A DNA stretch of 64,000 bases from JAJTHC01 sp044348005 (GTDB lineage Bacteria; Cyanobacteriota; Vampirovibrionia; Vampirovibrionales; JAJTHC01). This document shows, piece after piece, positions 45,221-51,839 of the stretch. Made by a program: the position numbers and the translations under genes. Every line of letters begins with the position of its first letter. Position 1 is the stretch's first letter. The notes below the pieces were generated by a model, which saw only the letters and a program-made list of their open reading frames with translations, was not told the DNA's origin and searched no databases. The stretch is taken from the NCBI GenBank assembly GCA_044348005.1, contig JBIKTR010000006.1, forward strand, positions 1-64,000, read 5' to 3'.

Positions 45221-46138
45221 TTAATGCCATATTGTTTTGTTATGCCAATCAGTAGGAAAGCCCATTTGAGGCAAGTAACCTTGATGAGCAAGAAGCAACT
45301 GTTTAAAACGCTTGCGTAAAGTATGATTGGTGTCAATTTGATCCAATAAATAGAGAATAATAACGAGTACGTTGTAAAGCTTACGAGATCCTATTTCAAA
45401 TTGCCCTTTTAAAATACTTGGCTTGGAACGAACAAGCTTGGGCGTTACCGTAAACTCCCTATTCCATACCCTTGCATGATGAGCCGAAAAATTACGGATT
45501 TGTGTCAACGCATGTAGCCATGACTCTAAAATACTAAAATCGAGTGTGTAGGCATTGGCAATGGCTTCTTTTGCTGAATGTTTAAATCCTACAAGCGTTA
45601 TATCGTCAAGATTATTATAAAGTCGAGACAATAAGCCTAAAGACAGCACTTCAGAGACAACCCATATAGGCGGTGATGCTTCGTGATACTTCTTTAGGTG
45701 ATGTTGAATAAAAATTTCTTTGGATTGCTCCACAGCCTTTTTAATTCCGTTTGTATCCTTATTATAAAGGTCACTACTCTTTGTGATTTGATGATTCAGG
45801 TGTGCATGAGAGCCATAACGCAAGGCAAGCTCATATGCCCATTTGGCTCTTATGGAAACCTCTATTTTTTCAATGGCTTCAAAAATGAGAAGTCTTAGCT
45901 CCTTGTCAAAATCGTAAAGCTCAATAATTTGACTAAAGGCAGTTCCCGTTTTAAAAGAATGGCTTGTCACGTTTGTTTGAAATGGAATCCAATAAGATGT
46001 AAGCCTATAATAGTTGACATGGGACAAAACGAACATAGCTTGATTTTCATCTTCAATACTCAACCCTCTTTCTTTTAAAAGTTGTAGTTGTTGAAGATAA
46101 GTCAACGGCGGTTTATGAAATGTGGTTTTATTCCCCAT
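45221..46138 (-). CDS. Abi_2 (AbiD/AbiF-type) HEPN abortive-infection protein
   Basis: 305 residues. Family marks are VNYYRLTSYWIPF, ELYDFDKELRLLIFEAIEKIEVSIRAKWAY, and the HEPN RNase motif RNFSAHHARVWN (R215, H220) preceded by LESWLHALTQI. AbiD/AbiF proteins stop phage by killing or arresting the host; recent work places AbiF near the origin of Cas13 and links it to a noncoding RNA. The ATG has AAGGG eight bases upstream. It has its own promoter and a structured 69-base leader. More AT-rich than the gene pair on either side. Confidence 0.88.
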   Translation of the reverse strand: MGNKTTFHKPPLTYLQQLQLLKERGLSIEDENQAMFVLSHVNYYRLTSYWIPFQTNVTSHSFKTGTAFSQIIELYDFDKELRLLIFEAIEKIEVSIRAKWAYELALRYGSHAHLNHQITKSSDLYNKDTNGIKKAVEQSKEIFIQHHLKKYHEASPPIWVVSEVLSLGLLSRLYNNLDDITLVGFKHSAKEAIANAYTLDFSILESWLHALTQIRNFSAHHARVWNREFTVTPKLVRSKPSILKGQFEIGSRKLYNVLVIILYLLDQIDTNHTLRKRFKQLLLAHQGYLPQMGFPTDWHNKTIWH

Positions 46139-46207
46139 GTTATTGCCCTTAAAACAAAGGAACCTCCCCGTTTGAGGAGCCGAAGCCTAGCCTTGGGAGG
46201 TCTTATC
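46139..46207 (-). ncRNA. candidate abiF-type structured leader RNA
   Basis: From the predicted start of transcription near 46207 to the Abi ATG. ACCTCCC (46201-46195 read on the minus strand) pairs with GGGAGGT (46168-46162). The enclosed 26 bases contain AGGCTTCGGCTCCT, which can fold as an inner stem-loop. It is followed by TCCTTTGTTTT, a weak terminator-like tract. Structured RNAs have been described near abiF genes; placement fits, but I cannot align it to that motif. Confidence 0.5.
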
Positions 46208-46213
46208 AATTTC

Positions 46214-46242
46214 AGTATTAACGATTTTACCCTATTTGTCAA
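46214..46242 (-). promoter_or_regulatory. promoter of the Abi cassette
   Basis: On the minus strand: consensus TTGACA (46242-46237), 17-bp spacer, AATACT (46219-46214). Confidence 0.75.
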
Positions 46243-46259
46243 GACTACGGATTGAACTC

Positions 46260-46532
46260 CTATGCCTCGTGGATGCCTTGCATCAAGAGCTTGGCTTGCA
46301 GACGTTCTATTTGAGAGGCTATCGAATAATAGCCATGCCTTAAATTACCCTGTCGTTGGGCTTGCTTGCCTTCCACCGTTTTCGGCCCTGTGGATTTACC
46401 CCCGTGAAAACGACACCGACCGTTCTTCATAGCAGGTTGGACACAAGGCAAACCGCTTCTTTTACTGGTGGCTCCACATTGCTTGAATGGGTGAAGTGTT
46501 TGGACAAGGGGTAGATCTTCATGTTTTCGCAT
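46260..46532 (-). CDS. HGGKSTG-motif small protein, copy 2
   Basis: 90 residues from the ATG at 46532 (GGGGGAG upstream). Core FKQCGATSKRSGLPCVQPAMKNGRC and FHGGKSTGPKTVEGKQAQRQG, about 75 percent identical over the core to the copy at 44734 but inverted. Overlaps the upstream partner gene by 14 bp. It ends just before the Abi promoter. Confidence 0.75.
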   Translation of the reverse strand: MRKHEDLPLVQTLHPFKQCGATSKRSGLPCVQPAMKNGRCRFHGGKSTGPKTVEGKQAQRQGNLRHGYYSIASQIERLQAKLLMQGIHEA

Positions 46533-47109
46533 GGACTCCCCCTCCCCCGATGTTGCCAATCATTGCTTGCCCGTGATTTTCCACATTGAAATGTTGAACT
46601 TGAATCACTTGCTTGCCTTGGTTGCGATACTTCACCAAGCTTTCATTTAAGGTGGCAAAGGTTTTCAATAGCTTGGTGCTACGGTTGATCAAGGATTCCA
46701 CATGACCAGCAGGTAATTGATCGTTAAGGCTACGACGCATCATCACCAAAGCAAGATGATTCACACTCACCATTTGAGAAGCCAACATCGATTCGGTGCT
46801 ATCTTTTGGGGCAATGCCTCTCAATAGGGAAAGCCCTGCATTCATGTTGTCTTCCCCCATAATCGCCACCAGTTGAGTAAGCACATAGTGATGCACATCA
46901 TCATCCGCCACGCCAATGGTTTCAAGTAGTTGGATGTAATGATCCACAATGTTGGCTTTTGGATTCTTCAGCTCGATGCTTCCTCCTTCCCCGACCTTTA
47001 GCTTGACGGGTTCCAAGTGGTTTCGTTCGAGGCGTTTAAACTTGGCTTTCCCTGCTTCATCAAGGGAAGCGAGATCGGCTTTAGCTTTTTCAAGGGTATC
47101 TTTTCGCAT
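46519..47109 (-). CDS. element protein of a paired family, copy 2 (upstream member)
   Basis: 196 residues with AGGAGTCC before the ATG. Related to the copy at 44254 in the part from KDSTESMLASQMV to the tail VQHFNVENHGQAMIGNIGGG, but with a different and longer N-terminus (KAKADLASLDEAGKAKFKRLERNHL). Function unknown. With 46260-46532 it mirrors the 44254-45015 pair across the Abi cassette. Confidence 0.7.
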   Translation of the reverse strand: MRKDTLEKAKADLASLDEAGKAKFKRLERNHLEPVKLKVGEGGSIELKNPKANIVDHYIQLLETIGVADDDVHHYVLTQLVAIMGEDNMNAGLSLLRGIAPKDSTESMLASQMVSVNHLALVMMRRSLNDQLPAGHVESLINRSTKLLKTFATLNESLVKYRNQGKQVIQVQHFNVENHGQAMIGNIGGGGVHAKT

Positions 47110-47151
47110 GGTAAGGACTCCTGTTTCTTTAGGCGACTTGCTTTAAAAGGA

Positions 47152-47181
47152 TTGACAACCACTCACTGTTTTCTCTACAAT
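47152..47181 (+). promoter_or_regulatory. promoter reading out of the element through the right repeat
   Basis: TTGACA, 18-bp spacer, TACAAT. Transcription would pass through the partial tRNA copy at 47207-47279 toward the gene at 47326. Confidence 0.6.
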
Positions 47182-47206
47182 ATGTTCGGAACTTGTCTAC
47201 GATGTT

Positions 47207-47279
47207 CCATTTTTAGACCCACCAGCGTTGACACCCCTATGTAAGGGTGAGGTTCCGTGTTCGATTCATGGCAGGCCCA
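47207..47279 (+). repeat. right 73-bp repeat (attR side, degraded tRNA-Ile copy)
   Basis: Same 73-bp sequence as at 32773-32845 with three changes, all in the tRNA part (for example GTTCCGTG for GTCCCGTG). It is followed by another copy of CCCATTTTTAGACCCAC at 47276-47292. Confidence 0.9.
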
Positions 47280-47325
47280 TTTTTAGACCCACTCACCATT
47301 TTTTAGAACCTTTGGGGATCTTGTA

Positions 47326-47919
47326 ATGCATGAGTCTGGTTACTATAAGATTAGATTAGATTCTCTAGCAAAAGAAATACTTGAAAAATCCACCCAACCT
47401 CAACATAATTATGAATCTTCTTATTGTGATCTAGAATTTGATATTTTTCTTGTCGCACATATCATCAATAAACTTTTAAATTGGGAAACAAAGCTTTCGG
47501 ATGAGTTTAAAAAAGAACAATTTTCCTTAGAAAAGTTACCTCGTAAATCCCTAGAAGAATCAGGCAAAATAGATATTATGAATCATTATCGATGGGATGA
47601 GTTTTACAATGCAGACAAAACACATAAAGAACAACGAAAGGCTTCTTTTATTTGTGACCAGTTAAGACACTCATTCATTTTTGCGATAACCTCAGACCCA
47701 GTTATGACGGATAATCCTCTTAATGAAAGCCATGTTTTTACAGGTTTTTGGTTTAATTCAGATAAAACACAAGATGAGGGATTGTTTTACATTACAATTG
47801 AAGAATTTTTAAGAATGATAAGCTTGGCTGCTTCTAATGATGTGGTTGAATCAGTATGGCGTAGAGATTCTCAAACAGGCATTATGCAGGTCGAAAAGAA
47901 GACCAGCCAAAACAACTAA
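47326..47919 (+). CDS. AT-rich hypothetical protein at the element's right edge
   Basis: 197 residues (MHESGYYKIRLDSLAKEIL). Helical, charged, no membrane segment; contains DQLRHSFIFAITSDP. Not recognised. Base composition is like the accessory genes X and Y rather than the chromosome, so it may be a remnant of an earlier insertion at the same tRNA. It has a GGGGAT ribosome site and an intrinsic terminator directly after it. Confidence 0.7.
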   Translation: MHESGYYKIRLDSLAKEILEKSTQPQHNYESSYCDLEFDIFLVAHIINKLLNWETKLSDEFKKEQFSLEKLPRKSLEESGKIDIMNHYRWDEFYNADKTHKEQRKASFICDQLRHSFIFAITSDPVMTDNPLNESHVFTGFWFNSDKTQDEGLFYITIEEFLRMISLAASNDVVESVWRRDSQTGIMQVEKKTSQNN

Positions 47920-47940
47920 ACACGCTAGGCGTGTCTTTTT
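47920..47940 (+). terminator. intrinsic terminator of the 47326 gene
   Basis: ACACGC-TAG-GCGTGT stem-loop followed by CTTTTT. Confidence 0.85.
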
Positions 47941-47959
47941 AAATCAAACACAAAAACAA

Positions 47960-48060
47960 GAGATGCCCCCGTAGAAGCATCTCTTGATCAATATAAGTCG
48001 GCGGCTATTCAGGATTAGAGCCGTTCGAACCCGAAGGGCTTTCGGGGTTTAAAAGACTAT
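47960..48060 (-). ncRNA. candidate small RNA with three hairpins
   Basis: On the minus strand three stems follow each other: CCCGAA/TTCGGG, CGGCT/AGCCG and AGAGATGC/GCATCTCT, the last followed by TTGTTTTTGTG as a terminator. No minus-strand gene precedes it, so the terminator needs another transcript. The promoter is not convincing. It could instead be a bidirectional terminator pair. Confidence 0.4.
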
Positions 48061-48101
48061 AATCTATGAATGGGTATAAAATCGCTTTCACCCGTTTATG
48101 T

Positions 48102-48130
48102 TTGAGCTAAACTAAAGGCTATCAAATAGT
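48102..48130 (+). promoter_or_regulatory. promoter of rsmA-ispE
   Basis: TTGAGC, 17-bp spacer, AATAGT, shortly before the rsmA TTG start. Confidence 0.5.
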
Positions 48131-48153
48131 CAATCCAAAAAGGAAAGCCCCCC

Positions 48154-49101
48154 TTGGGTATTCAAGACAAATTCAAACGCAGTCGTGCCAAAAGCGAAGA
48201 CAAAGACACCAAACGAATGCACCGACGATCCGAAAAAAAGCCCAACCCGCTTTTAATTGAAGCCAAACGCATGCTCGCGCGCAAGCGATTTGGCCAGAAC
48301 TTCTTGGTGCATCAAGGCACGATTGACGGCATCGTGCGATGTTTGGATCTCGAACCCACCGATCACGTCCTTGAAATTGGGCCGGGCTTGGGGTTTTTGA
48401 CCCGCAGTTTGCTTCCCAAGGTCGAACATCTCACCGCGGTTGAGCTGGATTACCGCATGGTGGACTATCTCAGTGACGCCTTTAGACGCTCGCCTGAATG
48501 GGCCAAAATGAATCTCGTCTCGCAAGACATCATGTCCGTAGACGTCCCTGCCCTTATGCCGTGTGACACCTTTAAAGTGGTGGGCAATTTACCCTATAAC
48601 ATCACCAGTGGGGTATTGTTCAAGTTCGCTGGGGAAATGACTCAAACGGATCAACCCTTACGCAAACGGGTGAAACAACTGACGTTTATGGTGCAAAAAG
48701 AAGTGGGCGAACGCATCACCGCCAAAGAAGGTTCAAAAGACTACGGGCCTTTGTCTATTGCGCTACAGTATTGGTTTGATTGCCAGTTGGAGTTTTTGGT
48801 GCCTCCCACCGTGTTTGAACCACAACCGAAGGTGATGTCCGTGGTGATTAGCCTTTACCCTCGTCAAGAAGGTTTATGCCCCGTGAGTGATTTAACGCTG
48901 ATGCAACGCATTGTGCGCACTACCTTTCAACAGCGACGCAAAATGTTGCGAAATACCCTGTTAAACGATCACTTGGTAAACGCCGAAGCTCTTGAAGGCG
49001 TCTTCGCGGTGGCGGGGGTGAATCCAGAAGCCCGCCCTGAAAGCTTGAGCATTGAAGCCTTTGCCAAACTAACGGATGCCATTCATGCGCTGCCCCGCTA
49101 A
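48154..49101 (+). CDS. rsmA: 16S rRNA dimethyladenosine transferase (KsgA)
   Basis: 315 residues from a TTG with AAAAAGGAA upstream. The catalytic core is KRFGQNFLVHQGTIDGIVRCL, VLEIGPGLGFLTRSLL, VGNLPYNITSGVLFKF and the C-terminal QRRKMLRNTLL. It dimethylates A1518 and A1519 of 16S rRNA. The first 40 residues are a basic extension (KRSRAKSEDKDTKRMHRRSEKK). Overlaps ispE by 17-26 bp. Confidence 0.95.
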   Translation: MGIQDKFKRSRAKSEDKDTKRMHRRSEKKPNPLLIEAKRMLARKRFGQNFLVHQGTIDGIVRCLDLEPTDHVLEIGPGLGFLTRSLLPKVEHLTAVELDYRMVDYLSDAFRRSPEWAKMNLVSQDIMSVDVPALMPCDTFKVVGNLPYNITSGVLFKFAGEMTQTDQPLRKRVKQLTFMVQKEVGERITAKEGSKDYGPLSIALQYWFDCQLEFLVPPTVFEPQPKVMSVVISLYPRQEGLCPVSDLTLMQRIVRTTFQQRRKMLRNTLLNDHLVNAEALEGVFAVAGVNPEARPESLSIEAFAKLTDAIHALPR

Positions 49102-50008
49102 ACTCAATCTTAGCTTACACGTGTTGGGCAAGCGCCCTGATGGCTACAGTACGCTTGACAGCGTCGTGGCCTTACTCGATTGGTACGACGCGTTAAGCAT
49201 CCGCCCGAGTCTTCGCGCGAATGAGGCGTCCGAATCAGATGTTTACTTCACTTCGAACGATCCTACCCTTCAAGCCCTTGGAGAAGACAATTTGGTGTTT
49301 CGTGGCATTCGTGCCGTGCAACAGCAACACAGACAAAACCATCCTCACCTAAAGGGATTCCCTCCTGTAGAGGTGTATTTAGAAAAACATCTACCGTATC
49401 AAGCTGGCTTAGGTTCAGCGTCTTCCAATGCGGCTTGTGCCATACGTCAATATCATACGCTAGTGTGCCAGCAGTGGAGCGAACTGACCCCATTAAGCGA
49501 TGAGCAACTCCATGAGTTAGGCGCCGAAATTGGTTCAGACGTCCCCTTATTTCTAAAAAAAACGCCCTTACTTCATCTTCAAGGCCGTGGGGAACATCTT
49601 GACGTGATAGCGGGCAATTCCCAAAGTTTTAGGGGGGTAGACGTGCTTGTGCTTAAATCAGCGCGTATTGCCATTTCAACGAAAGACGCCTATGCGTGGG
49701 TGCATGAAGCCAAGGCGTATAGCACGCCTAAGGCTCTATTGATTGAAGGGCTTCAATCAGGGGTACCCTTAAAAGCGTTACAGCCTGCGATGCACAACGA
49801 CTTTGAAGCGGTGGTTTTTGAAAAACATCCCGCCTTAGCGCTTCAAAAAAAAGCGTTGTTGGACAAGGGTGCCTTTCACGCCATGTTGTGTGGCAGTGGT
49901 TCGGCCGTGGTTGGTTTTTTTGAACCCGACCGCCTGCCAAGCGAAAAGGAACAAGAACAGTTGCAAACCCGTTTAGGGGTGAAGGCTTGGCAAACGGCTT
50001 TTTTGTAG
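49076..50008 (+). CDS. ispE: 4-diphosphocytidyl-2-C-methyl-D-erythritol kinase
   Basis: 310 residues (a start at 49085 is also possible). GHMP-kinase motifs: PAKLNLSLHVLGKRPDGY at the N-terminus, the ATP-binding PYQAGLGSASSNAACAI and AMLCGSGSAVVGFF near the C-terminus. It phosphorylates CDP-methylerythritol in the MEP isoprenoid pathway. rsmA-ispE neighbours occur in many bacteria. A perfect hairpin follows the stop codon. Confidence 0.94.
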   Translation: MPFMRCPAKLNLSLHVLGKRPDGYSTLDSVVALLDWYDALSIRPSLRANEASESDVYFTSNDPTLQALGEDNLVFRGIRAVQQQHRQNHPHLKGFPPVEVYLEKHLPYQAGLGSASSNAACAIRQYHTLVCQQWSELTPLSDEQLHELGAEIGSDVPLFLKKTPLLHLQGRGEHLDVIAGNSQSFRGVDVLVLKSARIAISTKDAYAWVHEAKAYSTPKALLIEGLQSGVPLKALQPAMHNDFEAVVFEKHPALALQKKALLDKGAFHAMLCGSGSAVVGFFEPDRLPSEKEQEQLQTRLGVKAWQTAFL

Positions 50009-50419
50009 AATGTTCTATCGAACATTCTTGAACTTGTCTGCAAAATGTTACAAAATGTTGCAATAAGACACAGCCTGTTGAATAATCCTAGGATGTATTT
50101 TTTACACTAAGTACATGAGTGCCTATTGTATAGCAATTGATTTTGCTTGAATAAAAGGGTGTCGTTTACAGCGTGCTATAAGCCCCTTGATATTACGCAT
50201 CCACTAGATAGATGAATTTTAACAAATTGGCGAAAATAAGTGTGTCAACTTTACAATTGTTTGTTATACTTTGTGTATAGATTATTCTTAATATTTTCTT
50301 AATCTGTTTTTGTGTCCCCTCCTTACGAAGTCAAAGATTCAAAACTGTGTAGATCGCTTAAGAAATTGATTCATGTGTACCGCTTGCCCCTTGCCTTTTC
50401 AGCTTAGAAAGAGTTTCTT
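50009..50419 (+). promoter_or_regulatory. 411-bp intergenic region
   Basis: It begins with the perfect 9-bp hairpin AGAATGTTC-TATC-GAACATTCT (50007-50028), without a T tract, so more operator-like than terminator-like. A possible promoter is GTGTCA-17-TATACT (50242-50270) ahead of the 50420 gene. No reading frame of note. Confidence 0.45.
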
Positions 50420-51049
50420 GTGACGCAACCTTCGTTTTCTAGCCCTCCTTATCTCACCGAATCCACCGCTCCTGCCTTTGAAGCAGTGGAGTTCTTTTCG
50501 GGTGTGAACCATGCTCGCGCCCATTCTCGGCGTCGTTTAATGCGTCGTTCAGGGCAACGCAATGTGGTGGATTTGCTCTTAAATGAAGCTTCTGTTTCAC
50601 ACGCACAAGAACACACGTGGCCAGATGATTCAATGGCGACGCCTACGTTTGGGCCTCGTCCCAAAAAAGAGTTTTCAAACCATGTGGCCGTTCGTACCCT
50701 AAAGCTGGGTGTTGGGGCAGGTTTACTTGCTGTATTGGGCTGTCAATCACTGATTAAAGGGTGGAATCAGTCTGAAATTTGGGTGAAAAACGCCGTTAAA
50801 GCCGTGGTCTTTTCAGGGCTGACGCTTTACCTTTTGGCATCATGTATTTCATTAGGGCTTGGCCTGCTTCAGGTGCATCATCAAGCGCCTGTGGTCAATG
50901 GTTTGTATGAGTCTCATCGACTCAAAAATGTGACGCTTAAAGCAGACATTAAGCGTATTGAAAGTGGGCAAGACGCCGAAGCCTTGGCTCGTGGCTATTT
51001 GGACATGGTGAAAGCCGGCGAAGTTCTGCTGAAAATCCAACACCCCTAA
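50420..51049 (+). CDS. septum-formation-initiator-like (FtsB/DivIC family) membrane protein
   Basis: 209 residues from a GTG at 50420 (AGAAAGAG upstream). A long basic cytoplasmic N-terminus (ARAHSRRRLMRRSGQRNVVDLLLN) is followed by one or two hydrophobic helices (LGVGAGLLAVLGCQSLI; AVVFSGLTLYLLASCISLGLG). After these come a short coiled coil (SHRLKNVTLKADIKRIESG) and QDAEALARGYLDMVKAGEVLLKI, which matches the FtsB/DivIC ending ARxxxGMVKxGE. FtsB-type proteins link FtsL and FtsQ at the division septum. Family assignment rests on this ending and the topology. Confidence 0.65.
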   Translation: MTQPSFSSPPYLTESTAPAFEAVEFFSGVNHARAHSRRRLMRRSGQRNVVDLLLNEASVSHAQEHTWPDDSMATPTFGPRPKKEFSNHVAVRTLKLGVGAGLLAVLGCQSLIKGWNQSEIWVKNAVKAVVFSGLTLYLLASCISLGLGLLQVHHQAPVVNGLYESHRLKNVTLKADIKRIESGQDAEALARGYLDMVKAGEVLLKIQHP

Positions 51050-51179
51050 AAAGCAACACGTAAAAACCACCGTAAGAAGCAGGCCCGCTTGACAAGTGGA
51101 TGCCTTTATTTTACAATTTGTAAAGTATTTGACTTTTTCTCTTTCTACTTCCCACCCAACCGTTTGGAAAGGTTTTCTC

Positions 51180-51836
51180 ATGTTTGCGTTACCCGCTGTT
51201 TCAACCCCACCCCTTCGCCTGAAGATGACCCCTTTTACCCCCCCCACTAACTATAGTAAAGCAAAAGAAACGCCTGCCCCCACGGCCCTTCAACGACAAG
51301 GGGCTAGGGTTGTAAATCCTGAAGTTTTATTTAAGGCCATGGGCGTTAGGATCCCAGATTCCGTAGAAAAAACGCAACAGGAATGGCATCTGTTGGCGCA
51401 ACAATATATGAGGCGGAGGCGAAAGCGGGGTGTTGCTCCAAAATGGAAGTTAATCGAAACCCTATTAGACCCTTCCAAACACAGAAACCTGAAACTTTGC
51501 TTTGAACCAGATAATGGTATTAGTGTAAGCATAGTAGGACGTGACCCCGAACAGCTATTCAACAACATTATTTATGAAAATGGTTTAGAAGGCTTTCTTG
51601 ACCAGAAACCACTGAGTCTCGACCGATTTGACTTTGACTCCTTGATCCTTAATGATGATATGGATGATGCTGATGACCCTATACTCTGGATAGAGAATAC
51701 TCGTAAGTTTAGGAACTTATTTCATCCATCGATTTTTTCTCAAGTCTTGGATATTTTACAACAGTTCGCCGAAACTATCCCTCAACCAAAAGAATCACGA
51801 GAATCTCCAGGTCAACTAGAATTCAAGTTTACGTAA
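51180..51836 (+). CDS. hypothetical protein, acidic
   Basis: 218 residues from the ATG at 51180 (GGAAAGG upstream). It has a basic RRRRKRG stretch and then an acidic centre (DFDSLILNDDMDDADDPILWIENTRKFRNLF). No membrane helix or recognised domain. It ends three bases from the convergent metXW gene. Probably a lineage-specific protein. Confidence 0.6.
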   Translation: MFALPAVSTPPLRLKMTPFTPPTNYSKAKETPAPTALQRQGARVVNPEVLFKAMGVRIPDSVEKTQQEWHLLAQQYMRRRRKRGVAPKWKLIETLLDPSKHRNLKLCFEPDNGISVSIVGRDPEQLFNNIIYENGLEGFLDQKPLSLDRFDFDSLILNDDMDDADDPILWIENTRKFRNLFHPSIFSQVLDILQQFAETIPQPKESRESPGQLEFKFT

Positions 51837-51839
51837 CGC

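Noticed and set aside
48000..48050. tRNA or tmRNA 3' end (GGGTTCGAAC on the minus strand)
   Set aside because: A T-loop-like GTTCGAA occurs, but no acceptor, D or anticodon arms can be drawn.
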